A DNA stretch of 63,525 nt from the NCBI RefSeq assembly GCF_937915125.1, contig NZ_CALDMP010000042.1:1-63525 (forward strand), written 5' to 3'. Positions within the stretch are counted from its first letter, which is position 1, and every line of letters starts with the position of its first letter. Below the pieces are notes generated by a model. The model saw nothing but the letters and a program-made list of their open reading frames with translations, searched no databases and was not told the DNA's origin. Positions 7,468 through 15,775 of the stretch are shown in pieces. Source of the DNA: an uncultured Ruminococcus sp. (GTDB lineage Bacteria; Bacillota; Clostridia; Oscillospirales; Ruminococcaceae). Both the position numbers and the translations under genes were made by a program.

Positions 7468-9639
7468 TTAGTTCTGTTCGATAACCACTGCCTGATAACC
7501 CATAGCTGCATAGCGTGCATCGACCACAGCACGAGAATAGGCTTTCAGACCATTGCTATTATATGGGTCGTTCATGTAATAATAGTTATTGTCATAGCCC
7601 ACCAGTACCAGGCAATGCTCATGACGTTTCCAGGTGAAAAGCCCGCCGGTTTCCGGTACGATCCACTGTGTTCCATTGTCCGGCACCATCATGTTGATGG
7701 TCGCCCAAATAGCAACCGGTGTGCCGTTGTCAATATAATCCGTCAAGAGCCTGGACATAGATGTACCAGTGATATTTTTCGCAACATCTCCGCCGGTGAG
7801 AACACGGTTCAGCGCATTGGTAATAACAGGTGCATAACAGCCGTATCCATGGGAAGAACGGGGATCACCAATGAATGCCTTGTTGGGATCGGGACCGTAT
7901 AAAATGCCGCCTTCGTAGTAGAGATAGCCGATATCCAACGCCGTATCAATGAACGTGCCGATGCTGATAGAATAGCCAGCATCACGCAAAAGCATGACTG
8001 CGCTGGCGCTTTCGCATCCCGTAGGGAATCCGCTTTGGCTCAGATAGGGCGTAGACAGAACGACCTTTGTCACTGCACCGTCAGCGTTGGTAGTTATGCC
8101 GTTTTTTGTCTGACTGCGCAGAAGAACGCCGCTTTCTGGATCAAAGTAATATTTATAGCTTCCGATAGAGACAATGCCGCGGGTGTCTGTCCCATTGTCA
8201 CGGAAATAATATGTGTTTCCACCGATATTCTGCCATCCCGTTGCCATAACGCCATCATCATTGAAATAATAGCGGTTTCCGTCTGCAGCAGTTTGCCATC
8301 CGGTTACCATAGAGCCATCACTGCGGAAACAGTAACGCTTTCCGCCAATGGTCTGCCAGCCAGTGTTTAGCAGTCCATCCGCACCGAAATAGTAACGTTT
8401 TCCGCTCAGATCCATCCATCCTGTTCTGGCTGAACCGTCCTCCTGGAAATAATATGTATTGTTATTCAGGTTGATCCAGCCATAGTGCATAATCCCGGTA
8501 TCCGTATCAAGATAATACCATTTCCGGTCGATTTTCTGTAAGCCGAACTGCTGTGCACCGGAAGGATCAAAATAATAGGTTTCATCCTCAATTTCCGTAA
8601 ATCCCACAGCCATTGCGCCGTCTGTTCCCAGGTAATAGATATTTCCGCCGATGGATTGCCATCCGGTCTGCATGGCTCCAGCTTCGGAGAAGTAGTAGGA
8701 TACGCCTTTCAGAGAGAGCCAGCCTTTCTGATAGCTGCCATCATGGTAATAATAGCGGACGGTTTCATCGGGCAGTGTGCAAAAACCGGAATCAACAGCG
8801 CCGGATGTCTCCGAAAAAGGATAATATTCACCGTCAATTTGCTGTAAGCCGGTGTATTTTCCTGTTTCCGGTGATACATAATAATACTGATCATGCCAGA
8901 TGACCCAGCCGTACTCCGCTTTTCCGGTGATCGGGTGAAAATAGAGCCGCTGTCCGTTGATGGTCTGCCAGCCGGTATGTATTATGCCGTCATCGTAAAA
9001 CCAGTAGGGGATACCATCGATTTCATGTACACCCCCGACCATCGCCGCACCGGTTTCATCGGCATAATACAGACCGCCGGAGGCATCTGTGCGGAAAAAA
9101 CCGGTCTGGAGCACACCGTCCGTATCGAAATAATACCGGGATGCTGTGCCATTTTCCTCCAGCGTAATCCAACCGACTGCTTTGCCGCTGTCTTTCTGGA
9201 TATAATATCTGCCGCCATGCCAGGAAAACCAGCCGAACTGTGGCGTACCAGTTGCCGGATCGTAGTAATATCGTTTTCCGTTTACAGTCTGCCATCCGGT
9301 TTTCAGAACGCCGTCGGAAGAAAACAGATAAGGTATCCCATCAATTTCCTGATAACCAGTATACGGTGTTCCTGTTTCATCGTAATAGCGGATAGCGCCT
9401 TTTTCGGTATAATGCCAGCCGGCTTCGCCTGGTTCCGGCTCAGTTGTGTCTGTGGCTACAGGTGTTCCTGTGGCGACGGGCGTTTCAGTAGCCACCGGCG
9501 TATCTGTTGCAACAGGTGTATTTGTGGCAACCGGGACGGACACTTCTTCTGCGGAAGCCGGCGTCGTCATTAGTGCAAAGCTGACCACTGCTGCGGCAAT
9601 GGTGCCAGCACCAGTGAGAGATTTCCATAAATGCTGCAT
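7468..9639 (-). CDS. Secreted cell-wall-binding repeat protein with C39-like cysteine peptidase
   Basis: A 723-residue exported protein. Residues 1-30 are a signal peptide ending at ASA. A short repeat of the form TPVATxTPVAT follows (about 34-65). Residues about 70-525 hold some twenty choline/glucan-binding-type repeats of the pattern GWQTINGKxYYF (variants YYFDPSGA, TGWQ). The last 190 residues resemble peptidase family C39-like domains: a Cys in TGCESASAVML (near residue 542) and a His in KRHEHCLVLVGYD (near 673), followed by NDPY. It probably docks on wall polymers or glucans and cuts a peptide bond there; it lacks an ABC exporter, so it is not a bacteriocin leader peptidase. The start at 9639 gives a normal signal peptide; an upstream ATG at 9672 would add 11 residues. 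Confidence 0.88.
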   Translation of the reverse strand: MQHLWKSLTGAGTIAAAVVSFALMTTPASAEEVSVPVATNTPVATDTPVATETPVATGTPVATDTTEPEPGEAGWHYTEKGAIRYYDETGTPYTGYQEIDGIPYLFSSDGVLKTGWQTVNGKRYYYDPATGTPQFGWFSWHGGRYYIQKDSGKAVGWITLEENGTASRYYFDTDGVLQTGFFRTDASGGLYYADETGAAMVGGVHEIDGIPYWFYDDGIIHTGWQTINGQRLYFHPITGKAEYGWVIWHDQYYYVSPETGKYTGLQQIDGEYYPFSETSGAVDSGFCTLPDETVRYYYHDGSYQKGWLSLKGVSYYFSEAGAMQTGWQSIGGNIYYLGTDGAMAVGFTEIEDETYYFDPSGAQQFGLQKIDRKWYYLDTDTGIMHYGWINLNNNTYYFQEDGSARTGWMDLSGKRYYFGADGLLNTGWQTIGGKRYCFRSDGSMVTGWQTAADGNRYYFNDDGVMATGWQNIGGNTYYFRDNGTDTRGIVSIGSYKYYFDPESGVLLRSQTKNGITTNADGAVTKVVLSTPYLSQSGFPTGCESASAVMLLRDAGYSISIGTFIDTALDIGYLYYEGGILYGPDPNKAFIGDPRSSHGYGCYAPVITNALNRVLTGGDVAKNITGTSMSRLLTDYIDNGTPVAIWATINMMVPDNGTQWIVPETGGLFTWKRHEHCLVLVGYDNNYYYMNDPYNSNGLKAYSRAVVDARYAAMGYQAVVIEQN

Positions 9640-9743
9640 ATTATAAGATGTCCTTTCTACGGCGTGCATCATGGTGTGTGCAGCCGCTTTTTGATCCGCA
9701 GCGCTGCAAAATAGAATGCGGCACTGCTTTTACCCCACTTATC

Positions 9744-9772
9744 ATTATACGCAAAAGAAAATGGTTTGTCAA
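9744..9772 (-). promoter_or_regulatory. Sigma-A promoter for the surface peptidase operon
   Basis: Minus-strand TTGACA (9772-9767) and TATAAT (9749-9744) with a 17-nt spacer. A leader of about 100 nt precedes the start at 9639. The rest of the 9640-10047 gap holds only this promoter and the panB promoter; I see no gene there. Confidence 0.85.
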
Positions 9773-9934
9773 CGGCTGTGGAATTTTCGTGTTTTTGCCT
9801 AAAATTTACGAGAAAACGTGTGTTTTTTTGAAATAAGGAACTTTCGAATTCAAATTTGAGGTTTCAATACTTTTACGAAGCGAACATCAGCATTCCTAAA
9901 TTCCTCATTACAAATTGAAAAACAAACATATGTC

Positions 9935-9963
9935 TTGACAATCCCTTTTCTTTTTGGTATGAT
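9935..9963 (+). promoter_or_regulatory. Sigma-A promoter for the pan operon
   Basis: TTGACA (9935-9940) and TATGAT (9958-9963), 17-nt spacer, with an 80-nt leader to panB. The leader carries two direct copies of CAGCTGT, of unknown meaning. Confidence 0.85.
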
Positions 9964-10047
9964 ACTAGAGGACAGTATTCCCCCAGTGGAAATTGTACTA
10001 TTTTTTGCGCAGCTGTCATACCGGCAGCTGTACAGGAGGAATTGAAT

Positions 10048-10887
10048 ATGAAACAAACGGTACAGACGCTTCAGGCAAAGAAACAGCAGGGAGAAAAGAT
10101 CGCAATGCTCACCTGCTATGACTATTCCACAGCAAAACTGATGGATGCCGCCGGACTGGATATGCTGTTGGTGGGAGATTCTTTGGGCAATGTGATCCTC
10201 GGCTATGAGGATACCATTTCCGTCACTATGGAGGATATGATCCACCATACAGCAGCAGTTGCAAGAGGAACAAAAAATGCCCTCGTTGTTGCGGATATGC
10301 CGTTTTTGTCATACCAGACCTCGGTCTACGATGCCGTGGTCAACGCCGGTCGGCTCATGAAAGAGGGCAGAGCCGGTGCGGTGAAGCTGGAAGGCGGCGA
10401 AGTGGTCTGCGAACAGATCCGTGCCATCGTGAACGCTTCGATCCCCGTGGTTGCCCATCTGGGCATGACACCCCAGTCCGTCAATACTCTGGGCGGCTTC
10501 AAGGTTCAGGGAAAATCCCTGGATGCAGCACGTAAGCTTCTTTCCGATGCAAAAGCCGTGGAAGAAGCCGGCGCTTTTGCCGTAGTGCTGGAATGCGTTC
10601 CGGCAAAGCTGGCAGAGCTGGTCTCCAGAAAACTGTCCATTCCTACTATTGGTATCGGTGCAGGGGCAGGCTGTGACGGACAGGTGCTGGTATATCAGGA
10701 TATGCTGGGGATGTTTTCGGACTATTGCCCGAAATTCGTCCGGAAATTCGCCGATGTGGGTACTGTGATGCGGGATGCATTTGCACTGTATCAGGAAGAA
10801 CTGCAAAAGGGCAATTTCCCGTCGCAGGAACATACCTTTTCGATTTCAGATGAAGTGATGGCACAGTTGGAACAGGAGGTTGAATGA
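10048..10887 (+). CDS. panB: 3-methyl-2-oxobutanoate hydroxymethyltransferase
   Basis: A 279-residue (beta/alpha)8 enzyme that adds a hydroxymethyl group from methylenetetrahydrofolate to 2-oxoisovalerate, giving ketopantoate, the first committed step to pantothenate. Recognised by KIAMLTCYDYSTAKLMD at the N-terminus, LVGDSLGNVILG with the metal-binding Asp, and GHLGMTPQS-type sequence (AHLGMTPQSVN). Length is normal for the family (about 265-280). AGGAGG lies 8 nt before the ATG. It is the first gene of panB-panC-panD-coaBC; the panC start lies within or just after its stop. Confidence 0.97.
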   Translation: MKQTVQTLQAKKQQGEKIAMLTCYDYSTAKLMDAAGLDMLLVGDSLGNVILGYEDTISVTMEDMIHHTAAVARGTKNALVVADMPFLSYQTSVYDAVVNAGRLMKEGRAGAVKLEGGEVVCEQIRAIVNASIPVVAHLGMTPQSVNTLGGFKVQGKSLDAARKLLSDAKAVEEAGAFAVVLECVPAKLAELVSRKLSIPTIGIGAGAGCDGQVLVYQDMLGMFSDYCPKFVRKFADVGTVMRDAFALYQEELQKGNFPSQEHTFSISDEVMAQLEQEVE

Positions 10888-10889
10888 TC

Positions 10890-11750
10890 ATGAATATAGT
10901 AGAAACCGTTGCAGAAGTACGGAACCAGGTAAAAGCATGGCGCAAGGAAGGGCTGACCGTAGGACTGGTGCCTACTATGGGCTATCTTCACGAGGGACAC
11001 CAGAGTCTTATCGCTCGTGCCTGTCAGGAAAATGACCGTGTTGTCGTCAGCGTGTTTGTGAATCCCACTCAGTTCGGTCCTAACGAAGATCTTGCCAGCT
11101 ATCCCAGAGATTTACAACATGATGCGGCACTTTGCGAAAGCACAGGGGCAGATCTGATCTTTCACCCCACGCCGGAGGAAATGTATCCTAAGGGCTTTTG
11201 CAGCTTTGTGGATATGGATGTGCTCACAAAGGAACTGTGCGGACTGAGTCGTCCGGTACATTTCCGGGGTGTCTGCACAGTGGTTTCCAAGCTGTTCCAT
11301 ATTGTCCAGCCGGATCGTGCCTATTTCGGCGAAAAGGATGCACAACAGCTGGCAGTGATCCGTCGCATGGTGCTGGATCTGAATATGGATATTGAGATCG
11401 TGGGCTGTCCCATTGTCCGGGAGGCAGACGGACTTGCCAAAAGCTCCCGCAATACCTACCTCAGTCCGGAGGAACGCAAGGCGGCATTGGTACTCAGCCG
11501 GAGTATATTTGTCGGAAAAGAACTGGCGGAACAGGGCGAGACGGATGCGAAAAAGCTGGTACAGAAAATGACAGAGATCATCGAAGCCGAGCCACTGGCG
11601 AAAATTGATTATGTGAAAGTGGTTGACCTCATGACCATGCAACAGATCGAAACACTTGATCGTCCTTTTCTGGCGGCAATGGCTGTGTATATCGGCAAGA
11701 CCCGACTCATTGATAACTTTATGATGCAGGCAGGAGGTGCTGTGCAGTGA
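10890..11750 (+). CDS. panC: Pantothenate synthetase
   Basis: A 286-residue enzyme joining pantoate and beta-alanine with ATP. It belongs to the nucleotidyltransferase superfamily: PTMGYLHEGHQSLI carries the HIGH-like motif, FVNPTQFGPNEDL binds pantoate, and KSSRNTYLSPEER carries the KMSKS-like lysine. Two starts are possible: ATG 10884, which overlaps the panB stop, and ATG 10890, 10 nt from AGGAGG; the second is marginally favoured. The stop overlaps the GTG of panD, so panC and panD translation is likely coupled. Confidence 0.97.
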   Translation: MNIVETVAEVRNQVKAWRKEGLTVGLVPTMGYLHEGHQSLIARACQENDRVVVSVFVNPTQFGPNEDLASYPRDLQHDAALCESTGADLIFHPTPEEMYPKGFCSFVDMDVLTKELCGLSRPVHFRGVCTVVSKLFHIVQPDRAYFGEKDAQQLAVIRRMVLDLNMDIEIVGCPIVREADGLAKSSRNTYLSPEERKAALVLSRSIFVGKELAEQGETDAKKLVQKMTEIIEAEPLAKIDYVKVVDLMTMQQIETLDRPFLAAMAVYIGKTRLIDNFMMQAGGAVQ

Positions 11751-12130
11751 CCATCACGATGCTCAAAGGGAAAATTCATCGTGCCACAGTGACCCAGGCA
11801 GAGCTGAATTATGTGGGCAGTATTACCGTAGATGCAGACCTGCTGGATGCCGCCGGGATTCTGGAGTATGAAGCGGTGCAGGTGGTCAATATTGCCAACG
11901 GCAACCGCTTTATGACCTATACCATTGCCGGAGAACGGGGCAGCGGTGTCATTTGTCTCAACGGTGCGGCTGCACGTCAGGCGCAGACCGGGGACAAGGT
12001 GATCCTCATGGCATATGCACAAGTAACCCCCGAAGAGGCAGCGCAGATGCAGCCCCGTGTGGTGCTGGTGGATGACAACAATGCCGTGCGGCAGATCTCC
12101 CATTACGAGAAGCACGGCGAACTGGCGTGA
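11747..12130 (+). CDS. panD: Aspartate 1-decarboxylase proenzyme
   Basis: A 127-residue pyruvoyl-dependent enzyme making beta-alanine from aspartate for PanC. The self-cleavage site Gly-Ser is in LNYVGSITVD near residue 24, which yields the pyruvoyl group. The GTG start at 11747 is supported by AGGAGG 9 nt upstream and by the N-terminus MTITMLKGKIHRA, which parallels the classical MIRTMLQGKLHR form. The gene overlaps the panC stop by 4 nt. Confidence 0.97.
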   Translation: MTITMLKGKIHRATVTQAELNYVGSITVDADLLDAAGILEYEAVQVVNIANGNRFMTYTIAGERGSGVICLNGAAARQAQTGDKVILMAYAQVTPEEAAQMQPRVVLVDDNNAVRQISHYEKHGELA

Positions 12131-12139
12131 GGTGAGCAG

Positions 12140-13339
12140 ATGCTGCAGGGAAAAACCGTGATTCTCGGCGTGACGGGCAGTATTGCCGCCTATAAGATCG
12201 CCACGCTGGCAAGCAGTCTGGTGAAGCTTCATGCGGATGTGCACGTCATTATGACCCAGAACGCCACTCATTTTATCACGCCCATTACCTTCGAGACACT
12301 GACGGGAAACAAGTGTCTGGTGGATACTTTTGACCGGAATTTCCAGTTTCATGTGGCGCATGTGAGTCTGGCGCAGCGTGCGGATATCATGCTGATTGCG
12401 CCTGCTTCGGCTAATGTCATCGGCAAGATTGCAAACGGCATTGCAGATGATATGCTGACCACGACGGTAATGGCATGTACTGCGCCGGTGCTGATTTCGC
12501 CGGCGATGAATACCCATATGTACGAAAATCCCATTGTCCAGGACAATCTGGACAAGCTGCGCCGATTCGGGTATACGGTGATCGAACCGGCAGTGGGGAT
12601 GCTTGCCTGTCGGGATGTGGGTGCCGGAAAAATGCCGGAACCAGAAGTACTGCTGGACTATATTCTCCGGGAGATCGCCTGTGAAAAGGATCTGAAAGGG
12701 AAAAAGCTTCTGGTGACGGCAGGACCGACCCAGGAGGCACTGGATCCGGTGCGGTATCTGACAAACCATTCCACCGGAAAAATGGGCTATGCCATTGCAC
12801 GGCGTGCTATGCTGCGCGGTGCAGAAGTGACCCTTGTGACGGGGCCGACTTCGCTGGCGCCGCCGCCTTTTGTGGAGGTCGTGCCTGTGACTTCGGCAGC
12901 GGAAATGTTTGACGCAGTGACTTCCCGTGCGCCGGATCAGGATGCGATTATTAAATCCGCAGCGGTTGCAGATTATCGCCCGGCGGAAATTGCATCGGAA
13001 AAGCAGAAAAAACATGATGGGGAAATGCAGATTCCTCTGACAAGGACGCAGGATATTCTGGCTTATCTGGGCGAGCATAAACGGGATGGGCAATTCCTCT
13101 GCGGCTTTTCTATGGAGACCCAGAATATGCTGGAGAATTCCAGAGAAAAGCTGAAACGAAAGCATCTCGATATGATCTGCGCCAACAATCTCAAGGTATC
13201 CGGTGCCGGTTTCGGGACAGACACTAATGTGGTGACACTGATTCAAAAGGACAGCGAACGGGAATTGCCCCTGCTGTCGAAAGAAGCCGTAGGAGATGCC
13301 ATCTTAGATGTGATCCGAGACTTCTGGCACAATGCCTGA
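12140..13339 (+). CDS. coaBC: Bifunctional phosphopantothenoylcysteine decarboxylase / phosphopantothenate-cysteine ligase
   Basis: A 399-residue fusion. The N-terminal flavoprotein half (about 1-185) has GVTGSIAAYKIATLAS, the PASANVIGKIANGIADDM motif and SPAMNTHMYENP. The C-terminal ligase half (about 186-399) begins KKLLVTAGPTQEALDPVRYL and contains KSAAVADYRP. It turns 4'-phosphopantothenate and cysteine into 4'-phosphopantetheine. Placing it after panBCD joins pantothenate and CoA synthesis in one operon. panE/ilvC-type reductase and pantothenate kinase are not in this window. A strong terminator follows at 13351. Confidence 0.97.
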   Translation: MLQGKTVILGVTGSIAAYKIATLASSLVKLHADVHVIMTQNATHFITPITFETLTGNKCLVDTFDRNFQFHVAHVSLAQRADIMLIAPASANVIGKIANGIADDMLTTTVMACTAPVLISPAMNTHMYENPIVQDNLDKLRRFGYTVIEPAVGMLACRDVGAGKMPEPEVLLDYILREIACEKDLKGKKLLVTAGPTQEALDPVRYLTNHSTGKMGYAIARRAMLRGAEVTLVTGPTSLAPPPFVEVVPVTSAAEMFDAVTSRAPDQDAIIKSAAVADYRPAEIASEKQKKHDGEMQIPLTRTQDILAYLGEHKRDGQFLCGFSMETQNMLENSREKLKRKHLDMICANNLKVSGAGFGTDTNVVTLIQKDSERELPLLSKEAVGDAILDVIRDFWHNA

Positions 13340-13350
13340 TATAATACGAA

Positions 13351-13394
13351 AACGGACAGTTTCAAGGGATTTCCCCGAAGCTGTCCGTTTTTTT
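13351..13394 (+). terminator. Intrinsic terminator of the pan operon
   Basis: AACGGACAG (13351-13359) pairs with CTGTCCGTT, followed by a run of seven T residues. It ends just before the convergent CarD gene. Confidence 0.9.
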
Positions 13395-13403
13395 CATGTG
13401 GTT

Positions 13404-13937
13404 TTATACAGATTTCAGACGGTTGACAATAAAGCTGTGCACCTGATCCGGTTTGATGTCCAGGACAATGCCAAATTCCTGATACATCCGGGATTCCGCA
13501 GCGTGCATTGCCGCTTCGTCTGCTGCAGCCAGTTTGTGACCGGTACTGCGTTTGCGTTCCTGCTGCTGATGCAGGGTGCGCATCATCTGAATCATTTCCC
13601 GGTAATCATCGCTGTGGAGAATGGACTGAAAGATGCCCCGGCGTTCCCGGCTGTCACTGCACCATTCCTGTTCGGTTCCCTTTGCCATTTCGTCAATAAG
13701 GCTGTAGATCTGATCCTTTGTCAGAAGGCGTCGCAGCCGTTCTGGTGCACGTTCCACAGGCACATAATATGTAGAGTGAGAACCGTCCATGGGACGCAGC
13801 TTGTAGTAAGCTTCTTCGTGTTCTCCGTCAAAGGAACGGTTTTCAAGGGCGACAACCTGGCACACGCCGGAGCTGCCGTAGGAAACATATTCATTGGGCT
13901 GAAATTTTTCGTTTGCTATACTGTGTGTCATTTCCAT
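13404..13937 (-). CDS. CarD-family transcriptional regulator
   Basis: A 177-residue protein. The N-terminal 60 residues match the CarD/TRCF RNA-polymerase interaction domain (EYVSYGSSGVCQVVALE, then YYKLRP and TYYVPVE). The rest is helical, as in CarD/CdnL proteins, which bind the RNAP beta subunit and tune promoter opening. In Clostridia such proteins are often found near sporulation or stress genes. GGAGG is 9 nt before the ATG. Its start overlaps the stop of the small Cys-rich gene upstream, so they form an operon. It faces away from the sigma/spoIIA genes on the other strand. Confidence 0.88.
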   Translation of the reverse strand: MEMTHSIANEKFQPNEYVSYGSSGVCQVVALENRSFDGEHEEAYYKLRPMDGSHSTYYVPVERAPERLRRLLTKDQIYSLIDEMAKGTEQEWCSDSRERRGIFQSILHSDDYREMIQMMRTLHQQQERKRSTGHKLAAADEAAMHAAESRMYQEFGIVLDIKPDQVHSFIVNRLKSV

Positions 13938-14170
13938 GGCATATTTCCTCCGTAGTATTTTTTTGCGATCCTGCGCTGTTGTTCCTCAGGCAGAGATGCC
14001 ATGTGTGACTGCCAGACTGCCGCCGCTCTGCGATCCTGTGCAGGCGTTCGCCGGAAGGAACAGTCTGTTCCACAGCATCGGCAAGATTTCATCAGTTCGC
14101 AGACCGATCCCTCTGCCAGCCAGATACACTCCGTGGCTGCTTCATCCGGCGTTTGTTGTGACATTTGCAT
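13928..14170 (-). CDS. Small Cys-rich protein of unknown function
   Basis: An 80-residue soluble protein. The centre has a cluster CELMKSCRCCGTDCSFR, which could bind a metal; the tail is basic (QQRRIAKKYYGG). I do not recognise the family. The ATG at 14170 is chosen because AGGAGG lies 5 nt upstream. It is the first gene of the pair with the CarD regulator and overlaps its start by 10 nt. A -10-like TATAAT lies upstream at 14243-14238 on this strand, but its -35 box is poor. Confidence 0.6.
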   Translation of the reverse strand: MQMSQQTPDEAATECIWLAEGSVCELMKSCRCCGTDCSFRRTPAQDRRAAAVWQSHMASLPEEQQRRIAKKYYGGNMPWK

Positions 14171-14380
14171 TATGACCTCCTGCCAACAGAACGCAGTGCG
14201 TTCCATATGATTTGATTCCTACATCATATTATGTTATATTATATCATATTTTTCGCGTAAATGCCAGGGGTATTTTCCACAAATGCGCTCGTGCAAAAAC
14301 TGTGCAACTTGATAGAACAATGTTCAGATTTATGTTTTGAAAAATATTCCAGTTGTTCTAGTTCTGAAAAACTAAACTGC

Positions 14381-14386
14381 TATAAT
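14381..14386 (+). promoter_or_regulatory. -10 box before the SigA-like sigma gene
   Basis: TATAAT lies 46 nt before the sigma-factor ATG. No good -35 box is found at 16-18 nt; TTGTTC is 22 nt away. The promoter may need an activator or another sigma. The rest of the 14171-14431 gap is AT-rich (14222-14256) and shows no gene. Confidence 0.4.
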
Positions 14387-14431
14387 AAGACGTACCAGAT
14401 CGAAAATCGTCAAAGGAGGAACTTTTACAAT

Positions 14432-15256
14432 ATGGAAGAACAAACATGCATCACAGGATACAGGAAAACAACAAATGTCAATATAGACAGCAACGAGAAT
14501 CTGTGCGTGCGGATCCAACAGGGTGAAGCAAGGGCAAAGGAGCTTCTTTTATTGCAGAATGAAGGCATGATCCATACCGTGGCATGGCGTGAACGGCGGC
14601 GCTATGCCTATCTGTCCCTGGAACTGGAGGATCTTTGGGCAGCCGGACAGATCGGACTGCTTCGTGCAGCGAACATGTTCCGTGTGGAAACAGGAAATCA
14701 GTTCGCCACATATGCATGGCTCCACGTGCGTCAGGCGGTACAGCGTGAGATCATGAACGGCGGAACGACCATCCGTATCCCGGTGCATCTCCACGACCGT
14801 ATGCACAAACTGTCCATCTATCGGGAACCCTTTACCATGGTCAATTATCAGGCATTGGCTCAGCGGGTAACAGAAGAAGAGCCAGAGGGACATGGCGTGA
14901 CAGAAGAGGAAGTCAGAGAATATCTCTGCAAGGTGGAACCCCTTTCTACCATGCGCAGTCTCAATGAGACGCTGACATTGGACGGAGAAACGGAACGGCA
15001 GGAGATGCTTGCAGACCCGGAGGAACAGACGCCGGATGAGATCGTCAGCAGTCGTATCCTTCTGGAGCAGTGCCTGGCGCAGCTTTCCGGCAGGGAACGG
15101 GATGTGATTGCCATGCGCTATGGGCTGGACGGCTATCCGGAGCTGACTCTGGTGCAGGTGGGCGAACGGCTCCAGGTGACAAAAGAACGTGTTCGCCAGC
15201 TGGAACAGCGTGCCATTAAAAAAATGCGTGCATGGAGCGGAAACGGGAATAAATGA
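14432..15256 (+). CDS. Sigma-70 family RNA polymerase sigma factor (SigA-like, group 2)
   Basis: A 274-residue sigma factor. Region 2 is seen in DLWAAGQIGLLRAANMF and FATYAWLHVRQAVQREI, region 3 around 130-190, and region 4 in SGRERDVIAMRYGLDGYPEL with the DNA-recognition part TKERVRQLEQRAIKKMR, which is the RpoD type. Region 1.1 is absent. The length (274 against about 370 for the main SigA) fits an alternative group 2 sigma. AGGAGG lies upstream (12 nt). It is followed, after a palindromic repeat, by the spoIIA operon, but need not be in the same transcript. I cannot tell which promoters it reads. Confidence 0.85.
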   Translation: MEEQTCITGYRKTTNVNIDSNENLCVRIQQGEARAKELLLLQNEGMIHTVAWRERRRYAYLSLELEDLWAAGQIGLLRAANMFRVETGNQFATYAWLHVRQAVQREIMNGGTTIRIPVHLHDRMHKLSIYREPFTMVNYQALAQRVTEEEPEGHGVTEEEVREYLCKVEPLSTMRSLNETLTLDGETERQEMLADPEEQTPDEIVSSRILLEQCLAQLSGRERDVIAMRYGLDGYPELTLVQVGERLQVTKERVRQLEQRAIKKMRAWSGNGNK

Positions 15257-15270
15257 TGCGGTACACTTAT

Positions 15271-15321
15271 GGCAACACCGCACAAAGAGCATCTGACGTA
15301 CAATCTTTGTGCGGTATTGCC
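15271..15321. repeat. Intergenic palindromic repeat, full copy
   Basis: GGCAACACCGCACAAAGA (15271-15288) faces TCTTTGTGCGGTATTGCC (15304-15321) around a 15-nt centre. Best-preserved member of the family also found at 36-102 and 6066-6100. It lies 15 nt after the sigma gene. Confidence 0.8.
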
Positions 15322-15439
15322 TTATTTGTCGGGTTTTGCGATACTTTTTCCGGCAATCGCCGCCGTTTGACAGAAAAGCTTTTTGAAATGTCGTACAATA
15401 GCAATAGAGTTCTCTGAGCAGAAAGGATGAAAAAAAGTT

Positions 15440-15775
15440 ATGGCTGTTGTACTGCAAACGCAGGAAAAAACGCTGATCGCCATATTAAGCGGCGAAATCG
15501 ACCACCATTGTGCACGACCCATGCGTGGGGAAATTGACGAAAAGATCGAACAGTGCCAGCCGGAAGTACTGGTGCTGGACTTTGCCGGGGTGACATTTAT
15601 GGACAGCTCCGGGATCGGTCTCATTATGGGACGGCACCGCTGTATGGAGGAGATCGGCGGCGAAGTGATTATCCGGAATCCGCCGGCGCATATCCGGCGT
15701 GTCATGCGTATCTCAGGCATGGAACGGATCGCACACATCCAGATGGACGCACCGGAAGGGAGGCAGGACGTATGA
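15440..15775 (+). CDS. spoIIAA: Anti-sigma F factor antagonist (SpoIIAA)
   Basis: A 111-residue STAS-domain protein. The phosphorylatable Ser is in FMDSSGIGLIMGR, the classic SpoIIAA/RsbV site. It would bind the SpoIIAB-like kinase and release the sigma factor when unphosphorylated. Its stop overlaps the spoIIAB start (ATGA). AGAAAGGATG lies before the ATG. Gene order AA-AB-sigF is that of the forespore-specific spoIIA operon; RsbV would be the alternative name, but the sigma downstream is SigF-like. Confidence 0.92.
   Translation: MAVVLQTQEKTLIAILSGEIDHHCARPMRGEIDEKIEQCQPEVLVLDFAGVTFMDSSGIGLIMGRHRCMEEIGGEVIIRNPPAHIRRVMRISGMERIAHIQMDAPEGRQDV

Noticed and set aside
11609..13246. Long antisense ORF of 545 codons opposite panD/coaBC
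   Set aside because: It lies wholly opposite strongly recognised genes, has His/Cys/Arg-rich composition typical of an antisense shadow, and no ribosome site.
15366..15399. TTGACA...TACAAT promoter before spoIIAA
   Set aside because: The spacer is 21 nt, too long for a standard sigma-A promoter; I could not place a sigma-H site either.
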